From assembly GCA_965153455.1 (NCBI GenBank), contig OZ234503.1, forward strand, positions 6,354,157 through 6,418,156: DNA of 64,000 nucleotides, given 5' to 3'. Positions 49,776-61,000 of the stretch are shown one piece after another (positions within the stretch are counted from its first letter, which is position 1; each line of letters opens with the position of its first letter). The DNA is from Sphagnum compactum. Taxonomy: Eukaryota > Bryophyta > Sphagnopsida > Sphagnales. The notes under the pieces are model-generated. The model saw only the letters and a program-made list of their open reading frames with translations. It made no database searches and was not told the DNA's origin. The position numbers and the translations under genes are program-made.

Positions 49776-50959
49776 GCATCGTCGCATTTTGAGGCACAAG
49801 TTGAACTCAAGGAATGAGTGCTATAAAAACCAGAAAGGGTGCAACATTGTGTAGTTATACAAATCACCACAAGGTGTCAACAGAATGAAATGTGAAGATG
49901 AGATCTTTGGTGAACATAATGTGTACTCTTTGGGTGCATGAAACTCCACACAACAGGTACATGACTTATATACTGGTAACAGGTAAATTTGCAGACTTGG
50001 CATGACCGGAAAAATGTGAGAGTGGCCAGTTGAAAACCTTTACAAACATAGCTAAAAGTTAAGCCCTTTTCTTTCTCTGGGTGAGAGGCATGGTTTGCCG
50101 CTTCATAATTAGCAAAGTGCAGCACCGCAATCTCCTTGAGTCCCTGGCTCATTCCACGTGAAAACGATGAGAGTGAACCAACAGCCACCAGTGTGCAATA
50201 AAGGATGGATGGTGGGTGGACGGGAAACACTTTTCCAGTGTGTTCCAGTTCACCACCTACCCACTAAGAACCCACTAGGCCCACTGTGAAGCAGTTGAAT
50301 ACAATTTGTAGTGTATGTGGGGGGCACATAATATCCATGAATTTCCCTCCTAGAAATGGGGAGGGATACTATGCCTACTCCTCAAGGGTGGGAGGGAAAT
50401 TATGACTACTCAAAGGTGTAAGAACCCTCCCACGATTGAGGCCTAGGCATAAAAACCCTCCCATTCATAGCCTCGTGATCTACATCGGTTTGGTTCATGA
50501 TAAATTTTGCCTTGAGCTTTGCGATAGGTAAAGTGCATGGGTGGGGGACATTCTCAAAATGTGGGGCTAGACTTGACCGTTGCCTCATCCTAGGCCCCTT
50601 ATTTTGAGAATGCCCCCATCTAGGGCTTTACCTTACACTACATATTCACCAACTAGGGGGATCTACTTATCTAGAAGTCACTTATTATGTTGCCTCTCTA
50701 CCCACCTAGAGAAAATGAAAGAGAGGATGGTTGGCTTCGCTGCACTGTAGAAGAAACAGAAGCATTTGAGGGGAAGCACAAAAAAAGAAAAAACCTCAAA
50801 AGTTCATTTGTTGTTTGCCTTGGCGATGATGATCCCAACCACTGGCCTACTCTTGTGTACACTCTCTTCACCTAGGGGAATGGGGCAAATACTCCTCATA
50901 TGGTTCTCTGATCTCGATAAGGAGGCCCATGAACCTTTTCTTGCAATTTTTTTTTCTGT
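49776..50959. other. No gene recognised
   Basis: Short ORFs only (49877-50230 minus, 50687-50875 plus), none with a recognisable motif. Confidence 0.45.
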
Positions 50960-51657
50960 TTTTCGATGATGAAGACGAATTGGGACACGGATTTAGATGC
51001 GCAACAGATCACAAGGCTAAACGAGCATCTCCTAGTAGTTGATAGGATTCAGAAAGCTGGCCGCAGCACGCGCCAAGGCAACGGCTTGTTGTGAAACAAG
51101 CTGTTAAACCCTAGCGGCGACGGCAGCGCCACAACTCTCCCTCCACTACTCAGCTTCGAAGGATCTGCTCTGGCTGATCGATATGCTAGTCTTCCAGTGC
51201 AAAGCGATCGTGATCTCAGATCCATGGCGAACATATTGTCACCAATAAGCTCGCCCCTGAAGGATCCACATCACGGGAGTAGAGCGCCGACAGACCCGGC
51301 AACTTTTGGAGGATCTGCGTTGTGATTGCAACACTGAAGAGCTGAAAGCTCAACTCAGCCCCTCGGCGATGGCGGCCACAGCGACGATGCCATATCTCAA
51401 CTGCCATCGCCACGCGCTTTTCCCCTTGCGACAGCACAAGCCGCGGCGGAAACAGTCGCGACTCCAAATCCGGCCCATCTCGTCGAGGTACCTCCTCAAA
51501 CCTACCCTTCTCCTCGTACCTCAGATCTCTCATCTGTGTTTGTAAGCGTCGACTTTGGGTTTGGGGGTTTGGACGTTGTTGCCACAGGTCAAGTGGTTCG
51601 CGAAGACCACTTGACCGCCAAGGCAAGAGCCCCAAGCTCAAAACACCCGCTGAAAAG
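50960..51657 (+). mobile_element. Probable 5' UTR of an L1-type LINE
   Basis: GC-richer than its surroundings and without a recognisable protein, directly ahead of a LINE ORF1. Plant L1 elements have such 5' UTRs. The exact 5' end of the element is not defined. Confidence 0.4.
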
Positions 51658-52607
51658 ATGGACGACAGCAACACTCACACCAGCCCCATCCACCCCTCCA
51701 CTAATTACGCCTCTAGGCAACGGGACAAGAACCGCTTCTCCTCCGAGAGAAGAGCACCAATTGAAGGCCCATTGCCGGTAGACTATGACCTGGAGCTCGA
51801 CACGGAATTTTTGTCAGAGATGGTAGTTGAAATGCAAAAAGGCGCTACATGCAAAGCGCGAAGGATGGTCTTCGAGCGGACCCTAAGAGGTAGACTGACT
51901 ATCAAGATTCTCAACGATTGCCTAAAACTTCACCTACCGCCCTCCTTCGTGTCAGCAACTCTGCTAACGCGAGGTTTCTGCGAAGTCCTCTTCTCCAATG
52001 AGGAAGGTGCCAAATCGACCCGAAGGATCACCGCGGTCGAATGGTGCGGTATGAACCTCTCGTTTTTCAGGTACGTCCCAAATTTTGATGCCAGTGCTCT
52101 AAAAGCTGAGGCTTTGCTTACACACACGGTTAAGGTACAATTTTCGAACCTTCATGATAGATTCAAAAATGTTAAAGCTCTTACTATAATGGCCAGCAAG
52201 ATTGGGGATGTCCTAGAAATAGAACCAAAGGAATTGTATATGAAGAGACCTACAGGCCTGATGATCACCTTGGAAATCTGCGACATCAGCAAACTAGCCG
52301 GAAATATCCGCATCCCCTCCATGGCGAAAGGTGTAACTCCAAAAGACACTACTCTACAAAAAATTCCCTACTTAGGCCTCCCAAATCAATGTCGGAAATG
52401 CCACCGATTTGGCCACTTTGCTCAAGCCTGTACTATACCTAAAGCCCCAATTTGGGATGGAAGCACACCCATAAACAATCTTGCAACCTGGAGCGAAAGA
52501 GTGGCAAGGGGCGCTGCTCCCACACCTTTCAACCAAACCGCCACTTCCATCCACAACAATGGGAAGAGACAAGGGAGCGGGAGCAAGTACTCCAAAAAAA
52601 CAACGAA
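51658..52607 (+). pseudogene. L1-type LINE ORF1 (gag-like, CCHC), 3'-truncated
   Basis: ORF1 proteins bind element RNA. The frame opens MDDSNTHTSPIHPSTNY. Residues about 55-160 match the DUF4283-type RNA-binding region (RRMVFERTLRGRLTIK, GFCEVLFSNEEGAK, WCGMNLSFFRYVPN). About 190-250 has GDVLEIEP and GLMITLEICD. A zinc knuckle CRKCHRFGHFAQAC (C-x2-C-x4-H-x4-C) follows near residue 246. At 52608 an LTR begins and the frame runs on into LTR sequence until 52938. No ORF2 (endonuclease/RT) lies beyond the LTRs, so the element is dead. Confidence 0.8.
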
Positions 52608-53425
52608 TGTCGCAACCCTACTTTGGGAAGAATGTGAGGATGAGACTCACACTCCCAAAAAAGGGACTTGGGAGTCCTCCAGGACTCCCGAAACTTCAAA
52701 GCTCAATTACAGGGGCCAAACCACCTTGCATTGGGGTGTCCTCTATATCATTGGAAATCTATTGAAGTGTAGATGTCGAAAATGGGCTTGCATGAGCCAT
52801 TTGAACATCTATAGCACAAGTTATGGCAAAAAGAAGGGCCAAGAATCAAACTGGCAGTTTGACTTTCGACCACAAAAAGTCAGGACCCGACCTCGATGTG
52901 TGCAGGTGAAGTGTGACACGCCGTTGGAAAGCTCCTGAGGAGAGCTACAAGTTTGCTTCAGACTTCATCTCAATCGGAGTTCTGAGCAAGAAGATATGAT
53001 CTCTCAAAGTTCCGAGAGTCCAAACCGGGACAGTTTCGAGACTCCTCTTTGGGAGTCCCGAGACAAAAAGCCATTCGGGCGTAGGTGCCGCGGAGAGGTG
53101 CAGAGAATATTATATGGGGGAAGGTGGTGGCTTCCCCTGAGTCCGGGCCGTGGTGAGTCTTGTGAGTCCAGTGTTGCTCGTGGCTTGTCCTAGCACGAAG
53201 GATGTTCTAGAAAATGATCTAACCAACTCGTTGGTTGGTATTGAATGCAAGTTCGAGTAAGTAAGTAAGCTTTTCATTCTTCCTAGTCCCATCCTGGAGT
53301 TTCAGCATGCCCCTCTACCCCTTTTAATGCTGAAGACTGGGAGCGTGCCCCGAGTTCCTCACATTTCCGCAACTTGAGCAAGTTAGACCCATCTTGGGCC
53401 TAATTAGGAACTTGGGAGCGCGTCA
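52608..53425 (+). mobile_element. LTR of the chromodomain Gypsy family, sense
   Basis: Starts TGTCGCAACCCTA and ends TTGGGAGCGCGTCA, as in the other family copies. Internal blocks include 'gacttttcgtgg'-like, 'tgcaggtg', 'gggggaaggtggtggcttcc' and 'cctagtcccatcc'. It cuts LINE ORF1. No matching 5-bp duplication joins its two ends; the right end abuts an inverted LTR. Confidence 0.85.
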
Positions 53426-54224
53426 TTGGGGGGTAGAGAGGCGTGCAAGAACTCCGGAATGGGACTAGGAAGAATGACAAGCACTTAATCATTCACACGG
53501 ATCTGCACAAAACCAAACAACAAGTTGGTTAGTGCATAGTCGGAGCACTTTTGGTGCTAGGACGAGCCATGGGCAAACTCAGACTCACAAGACTCACCAC
53601 GACCCGAACTTGGGGAAAACCACCACCTTCCCCTTTATAGTATACTCTATGCCTCTCCACGAGGCCTACATCCCAATGGCTTTTTGTCCCGGGACGGGAT
53701 TTCCCAAATAGGAGTCCCAAAATTGCCAAAGTTGGAACTTTCGCGACTTTGCAGGGCTATAACTTTGTGTGCAGACCTCTGATCGGGATGAAACTAAAGC
53801 AACGTTATAACCCTCGTTGAGAGCTTTCCAATGGTGTGTCTCACGCCACCTGCACGCAAGGAAATCGAGTCGATTCCTGACTTTTAGTGGTCGGGAGTCA
53901 AACTGCCAATTTGACTCCCGGCCTTTCTTTTGGCCATAACTTGTGTTTTAGATGTCCAAATGGGTCATACAAGCTCATTTTAGACATCTACATTTTAATA
54001 GGTTTCCAATGATATAAATAACTTACCAATGCAATGGGATTTGACCCCTGCAATCGCTCTTTGAAGATTCGGGAGTCCACCGAGACTCCAACTCCCAAAG
54101 TGGGAGCTCACTTGGGAGTGTGAGTGCTCATTCTCACACTCTCCCACACTCCCGGGCTTCCCTTTTGGCCCAAGCCCTTGCAAGCCCTTGCCTTCGTTGT
54201 GAACCCAAGGCTAGGGTTCTAACA
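53426..54224 (-). mobile_element. LTR of the same family, antisense, truncated
   Basis: Read on the minus strand it begins TGTTAGAACCCTAGCC and runs to within about 110 bp of the family 3' end, where it meets the end of the sense LTR at 53425/53426. Shared blocks include 'cctagtcccatt' and the inverted 'gggtagagaggcgtgc'. Confidence 0.82.
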
Positions 54225-54985
54225 ATTCATTAAATTAGTTTTGATGTAAAGTTTGTAAAAAGGTTGTTGCAATATCATATATCTTGCAACCAATGGTGCA
54301 TATGCAATTTGTAAATGCTTTTGTTGTGGTGTGCTTATAACACATTTACAACATCATAATAAACATGAATACAACATTGATTCACTATGGAATATCCAAT
54401 TTGCAACTGTGTTGTTGCAACATTACCTCACCTACCTTCAACAACATAAGCAATACAAATATAATGTTGGGACAATATGATTATAACATATATACAATAA
54501 CATAAGCAACAAGAATACAACATTGAATCAATATTGAATATGTGGTTTGTAGCTATGTTGTTGCAACATTGCATCCCCTATGGTCAATAATGCACATGCA
54601 ATGTAAATACGATGTTGAAAAAACATGAATACAACATAAATACAAAATATAGATAACATGAATATAATATTGAATCAATACAATAATAGAGTTTGTAACC
54701 ATATTGTAACAACATTGTATCATTTACAATTAAAAGTGCATATCTAATACAAACACAATACTAATGCAATATCATTACAATATGGACATAATGTGAATAC
54801 AACATGTCAAATAACATAAATACAATGCAAATACGGTGCTACATCAATTATCATTGAAACAATTCCAAAACTAAGTCAATACAATCTAAATTGTTTCAAT
54901 GCCTATTTTACACGAGCAAAACACTAAACCTTGGACATCTTGTAAAAGTATTGTGAAAGTATTTAAATAACACTAATACAAAGGG
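54225..54985. repeat. AT-rich decayed tandem repeat
   Basis: The words 'aatacaacattgaatcaat', 'ttgcaacattg', 'catgaatacaac' and 'acatgaatataat' recur roughly every 100-125 bp in variant form from 54290 to 54850. No coding potential. Confidence 0.55.
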
Positions 54986-57168
54986 GTCCCCACTTTGTGA
55001 TGATCCCCCAAGAGAAGAAGATCGTTAGTATGCACCATGTCCTAAAATAAAACCTCATCCAAAAAATGTGTGGTAAAGTCCTGAAAACCCACTAGCACAC
55101 CCAAAATGCATAAGCCATCTTTGACCAAGGTGTAGCCTTGGGTCGAAAGGTGGCCAAAAGCGCGAGTAATCTCACTCAAAGGCCCCATGATGTGCGTACC
55201 ATTTGCTAGGGATGGAAAAATGCAGCTGAGGGCTCGTGCGATGGTTTTTAGGAGAGCTCGATAATGGGCCAAAACAAATAAAGGACTTCTTAGGGGTCAC
55301 CTTGCCTTGTGCCTGAAGATGACTCAATAATGGTGACCCCTTCCACATGCTGCCCATGCTAGTAATAAAGAGAAGAATGAACGCCATAAAATAACTCGAT
55401 AAAGGGAACAATGTTCGCCAAACCTAACATCACACAACTCTCTAAAAATAATAGTTTGAAAAATGTTATTAAAAGCGTTTTCGACATTGACCTACATCAT
55501 GGCCCAATCAGGGTGTGTTGAAGAGGGTTTGGATGCCAAAAAAGATGACCTCATAGCCTCCAAGGGTTGAAACTCCAAATTGGTGGGGGGATAGGTGTCG
55601 CACCCCCAAGTTCCTAGTGGACCCACTCGAGGGTCCAAGTATGTGGCAATGCGGAAGGAGTTGGAACTTGGAGCGCGATCCCGACTTCCAGCACTAGAGG
55701 GGGGGTAAGAGGGGCGTGCTAGAAGTCCCGGGAAAGACTAGGAAGAGTTGACAAGCTTTACTCACTCACACGGGCCTGCATGAAACCACACAAAGTGGTT
55801 AGAACTCATTCTAGGTCCTTTTGGTGTTGGGACAGCCACGGGTGAACTCGGACTCACTTTGACACACCACAACCCGGGCTCGGGAGTAAGCCACCACCTT
55901 ACTCCCTATAGTATACTCTGTGACTCGTCGCGGGGATGGCATCCAAATGGCCATTTTTGTCCCGGGACTCCCGCGTGGGAGTCCCGAAATCGCGCATTTT
56001 CGGGACTCCCGCGACTTTGAAGCTTCATAACTTTCGGAGCAGACCTCCGATCGACTCGCCGTCTGAGGCAAAGTTGTAGGTCTCGTCGAGACCTTTCCAA
56101 CGGTATGTCGCACGTTTTCTGCACCCAAGTATTTCGGGTCGATTCCCGACTTTTAATGGTCGGGAGTCAAAACTGGCGGAATCCCGCGAGTTCGACTCCC
56201 GGGCCTTCTTTTGGCCATAACTTGTGTTTCAGATGTCCAAATGAGCAATGCGAGCCCATTTTGAATATCTACACTTCGAGAGCTTTCCATTGATATAAAG
56301 AGCGCAACAATCCATTGAGTTTTGACCCCTCAAAACGCTCTATGAAGTTTTGGGAGTCCTTTTTGGACTCCACTCTCACCAACTCCCAACATGGGAGTTC
56401 ACTTGGGAGTGTGAGGGTTCACTCCCTCACACTCTTTGCACTCCCGGGAGCATGTGATATGACTCCCGGGTCTACTTATAGGCCCGCACACTTGCGACCC
56501 CCTTGCCTTGGTCGCGAGCCAAGGCTAGGGTTGCGACAATAGGTGTTCCTAAAACGGCCCCCAAAGCTATAAAATAATGGAACAACTAATAAGTTGAAAA
56601 AACACCTCGCCCATGACAATAGGACGAAAACCATTAATGTCCTTTGCTAACAATCTATTAGCCCCCAACATTAGGGCCATCGACCTAGGGATATCCCCAT
56701 GAGTAACAATAGCTGCAACCTGAAACAATTCTGAAAACCATGACGATGGGTCTTCTAGTATGAAACATCTCGAAAAATGTTCATATACCATCCCAAAAAA
56801 CCCACCATAAGACAAATGGGGAACAATGGTTAAGGCTTGGGTAAACAGAGTCCTATCTAAGACAAAAACGTGTTTAGGTTTATAATAACAAATAGGTGGA
56901 AGGACAAGATCTTAAGGAGGAAGGTGCAGTTAGTGCAGGGCAACAACGGTGTCTTCCGAAAGGAATAACTCGCATCGTGGGCTGGAGATTTCTAGCAGCG
57001 TGATTGTACTTAATAATTTTCCTTAAAGTTAGACATTGGCGAAGACAAGTGGTCGAAGATTCTTCCCATGAGTGGAAAGAACAATGCACACAAGAGGCAT
57101 ATGAAGACTTCTACTAAAGGGATATTGTGGAGTATTTCATCTCTCTACAAGACCTAAAGGATTGTTTT
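54986..57168 (-). pseudogene. Reverse transcriptase of a non-LTR type element, decayed
   Basis: On the minus strand, 56815-56567 reads LGANRLLAKDINGFRPIVMG, the entry into an RT domain. After the solo LTR (56538-55596) come VNVENAFNNIF (about 55495-55465), a frameshifted QGDPL box (about 55311-55294), FVLAHYRALLKTIARA, and SLANGTHIMGPLSEIT (about 55219-55170). The last is where an active enzyme has Ala-Asp-Asp; here it is Ala-Asn-Gly. GLCILGVLVGFQDFTTHFLD ends it near 55050. Stops and frameshifts throughout. This RT group differs from both the L1 and Gypsy RTs in the window; I cannot place it more precisely. Confidence 0.65.
55596..56538 (-). mobile_element. Solo LTR of the chromodomain Gypsy family, TSD ATAGG
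   Basis: The plus strand begins TGTCGCACCCCCAAG and ends AGGGTTGCGACA, and is flanked by the exact duplication ATAGG (55591-55595 and 56539-56543). 943 bp, the longest copy here. It splits the minus-strand reverse transcriptase pseudogene. Confidence 0.92.
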
Positions 57169-58048
57169 TGTCGCAACCCTAGCCTTGGGCTCGCGACCAA
57201 GGCAAAGGCCTGCAAGGGCGCGGGCCAAGAGGGGTGTGAGAATGTGTGAGGAGGAAGACTTACACTCCCAAGTGAGCTCCCGTTTTGGGAGTTGGAGTCC
57301 CAACGGACTCCCGAACCTTTAGAGAGCAATTGCAGCGGTCAAAACACCTTGCCTTGAAAAGTTCTTTATATCATTGGAAAGTTATTGAAGTGTAGATGTC
57401 TAAAACGGGCTCGCATGACCCATCTGCACATCTACAACACAAGTTATGGCAAAAAGAAAGGTCGAGAGTCAAACTGGCAATTTGACTCCCGACCACGAAA
57501 AGTCGGGAATCGACCCGAGTTCCCTGCGTGCAGGTGGCGTGTGACACACCATTGGAAAACTCTCAACAAGAGCTACAACTCTGCTTCAGACCTCGACCCG
57601 ATCAGAGGTCTGAGCATGGAGTTATGGCCCTGCAAAGTTGCGAGAGTCCCACTTGTGGATAGTCCCAACCGAAGGGGAGTCCCGAGACAAAAAGCCATTT
57701 GGATGTGGCCTCCACTGAGAGGCGCAGAGTATACTATATGGGGGAAGGTGGTGGCTTCCCCCGAGTCCGGGCCATGGTGAGCCTTGTGAGTCCAAGGTCG
57801 CCCGTGGCTTGTCCTAGCACCAAGGGTGCTCCAAAACTGTACTAACCAACTTGTTGGTTGGTTTGATGCAGATTCGAATGAGTAAATAAATTGCTTGTCA
57901 TTCTTCCTAGTCCCATCCCGGAGCTCCGGCACACCCCTCTACCCTTTTGAAGTGCTGAGAGCCAGGGAGCGTGCCTCGAACTCCTAACCTTTCCACTGGT
58001 CTTACTTTAGATTCATTTTGAGTCTACCAAGGAGCTTGGGAGCGCACA
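57169..58048 (+). mobile_element. 5' LTR of the chromodomain Gypsy element
   Basis: Starts TGTCGCAACCCTAGCC and ends GGGAGCGCACA, with the primer binding site 2 bp further on. A TATA-like 'agtatactatatggg' near 57730 is a candidate promoter. The left flank is the RT pseudogene. The partner 3' LTR is outside the window, so the target duplication (left side would be GTTTT) cannot be tested. Confidence 0.88.
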
Positions 58049-58050
58049 CG

Positions 58051-58062
58051 TGGTATCAGAGC
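58051..58062 (+). promoter_or_regulatory. Primer binding site, initiator tRNA-Met
   Basis: TGGTATCAGAGC is complementary to the 3' end of plant initiator tRNA-Met, the usual primer of plant Ty3/Gypsy elements. It lies 2 bp after the LTR end. Confidence 0.92.
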
Positions 58063-58096
58063 TCTGGTGAGCTCGATTCACTTATTGGGAGTGTCG

Positions 58097-61000
58097 ATGG
58101 CACCTAAGAAGTCCCGTAAGCCAGTACAAGAAACTATGGTGGAAGAACCCACCCAAGACCGAAAAGTTCCACCCAAGTCTATTGGGGAGGAGGACCCAGA
58201 AGCCCAAGAGGACCACGATGATCCTGAAAGTGAAGAGGAGTAACCAAACATTGTCCTCTTCACCCTGGAACAACTGGAGGTCCTCCTTAAAATGAATAGG
58301 CCTGACTTTAGTGAGTTGGTGGCCGCCCTCAAAGGAGGATCATCCAAAAGTGCGGGATTCCAGCCCGCTAAACCCGGGAATTTCGATGGGGTCCACGACC
58401 GAAAGGTTGTGGATGTTTGGCTTGTGGAAATGGGAGACTATATTCATGCCGCCAAGGTTGGGTGACATTCGGCCGTGGAACTTGCCCAATCCTACTTGAA
58501 GGGTTATGCTTCCACATGGTGGAGGACGGTGAGACAAGAGGAAGGGAAGAACCAGGGCTATATTTGGGAATTATTTAAGGAACGCGTCGAGTTAGAATTT
58601 GTTCCAAAGAATTCTGACTATATCTCGAGGTGCAAACTCCGCGACCTTGTGAATGCTACGAATGACATCTTGCACCAATATGTGAGGGCATATTCCGAAC
58701 TCATGCTTGAGATCCAGTATATGCATGAACTGGATCGTGTGTGCCAATTTGTGATGGGGCTTCCAACTTGAGCCAAGTGCAAGCTTGAGGAGAATTGGCC
58801 CGCCTCATTATCCGAGGCCATCATGAAAGTGGAAGGCTTCTCGGATGTGGGACAAGGTGAAAAATCTGGGTTCAAGAGGGACAACAAGTTCCTTCACAAG
58901 AAGCCGCACCATGAAGGGGAATGGAACCGAGGGCAAGACGCCTCAAAGGGAGAAAAGCCCAAATAATTCCAAGGCTCGGGGTTTAAGCCCAAAGAAAATT
59001 TTGTCAAGAAAGGGGCTACTTTTAAAGCGAGCCAACCGAAAGGGGATGTTGGTGGGAAGCCCAAAGGAGCATGCTTCATATGTACCGAAGTGGGGCATTA
59101 CTCCAAAGATTGCCCCAAGTCCGGGAACGGGGGCTCTAAAGTAATTGCCCTCATCGCCAATCTAGCGCAAGCAAAATGTAATCGGCTCGTTTTCTTGAAG
59201 GGGAAGATTGCTAAACGAGATGTGTTATGCCTTTTGGACACAGGGGCTTCTCACAACTTCATAACCCGAGAAAGTGCCGAAAGGATGGAGCTCCAATTGG
59301 AAGAGCTCAAGGCACCCATTGAGGTGCACTTCGCGGATGGGGTTCCCCATCCCATTACGTTACGAACAAGAGACGTGTCTCTCCAACTAGGAAATTGGAG
59401 AGGAAAGGTGGACTTGTTGGTTTCCACCTTAAGGGGGATAGATTACATTTTGGGAATGGAATTCATCACCCGTAATAATGTGCTCTTAGAAGGGCACAAT
59501 AGACTAGTTAGAATCCCGTCCAAAAGCGGGATCGTGCGGGTGAAGGCACACAAAGTGCCTTGTGTGGGTGCGTCAACCATCCACTTGATGTTAGGAAAAA
59601 CCTGGGAAAAAAAATGCGTGGGAGGTTATGGCATGATGTGTGTGATGCGGGTGTTGGATGAGTTTGAGCCAAAGGAAGCTACCAACTTGGTGACTTACCC
59701 CAAGTGCATTAAGCGAGTCTTGGATGAGTTCCTAAATGTGATGCGTGAAGAGTTGCCCGAAGAGTTGCCCCCGAGAAGACGAGTTGATCATGTAATTGAG
59801 GTGATGCCGAGAGTGGCACCTCCCGCCAAGGCCCCATATCGAATGAGCCATGAGGAGTTGAAAAAACTTAAAGTTCAACTTGAAGAACTCTTCACAAAGG
59901 GATACATTAAACCTAGCAAATCGCCATATGGGGCACTCGTCCTTTTTGTTCACAAGAAGGATGGGACATTGAGGATGTGTGTGGATTATAGAGCCCTTAA
60001 CAAGGTGACGATGAAAAATCGATACCCATTACCTCGGATCGATGATCTCTTTGACCGACTCTCGGGAGCTAAAGTGTTTAGTAGAATTGACCTACGTTCG
60101 GGGTATTACCAAATTCGAATTGCTGAAAGGAATGAAGAAAAGACTGCTTGCCACACAAGGTATGGCTCATATGAGTTCTTGGTGATGCCTTTTGGGCTCA
60201 CCAATGCACCCACCACATTTTGCACTCTCATGAACAACATTTTCCGGGAATGGCTTGATGATTTCGTCGTTGTCTACATAGACGACATTTTAATCTATAG
60301 CGGCTTTATGGAGAAGCATGTGGAGCACCTCCGCAAGGTGTTCCAAAGGCTAAGGGAAAATAAATTATATGCCAAGTTTAAGAATTGTGAATTTGGGGTG
60401 ACGGAAGTGGACATCCTTGGACATAGGATCACTCGAGAAGGCTTGAAGATGGACGATCACAAGGTCAAGGCAATTTTGGATTGGGAACCGCTTAGGTCAG
60501 TCCCGGCCTTGAGATCCTTCTTAGGATTGGCCTCCTATTATCGCAAGTTCATCAAGAACTTTGCAAAGATAGTAGGACCTTTGACAAACCTTTTGAAGAA
60601 GTCATCTTGAACCTATGATTGGGACGAAGCATGCAATGAGGCCTTTGAAACCTTGAAAGGCATTTTGGTGAAAGCACCAATGTTGAAGTTACCCGACTTT
60701 GACAAGGATTTTGAGATCCACTCCGATGCCTCCGACTTTGCAATTGGAGGAGTCCTAGTGCAAGATGGAAGGCCGGTGGCATTCGAAAGCAAGAAGTTGA
60801 GTGACACGGAATGAAGGTGGCCAGCACATGAGAAGGAAATGTGGGCCGTCATACATTGTCTCAAGACTTGGGGCCATTACATAGGCTCCAAAGATGTGGT
60901 GGTGTGGACCGACAATGTCACCTTGAAATACTTTGCCACTCAACCAAAGTTGTCATCAAAACAAGTGAGATGGCAAGACACATTGGCCTTGTTTAATGTG

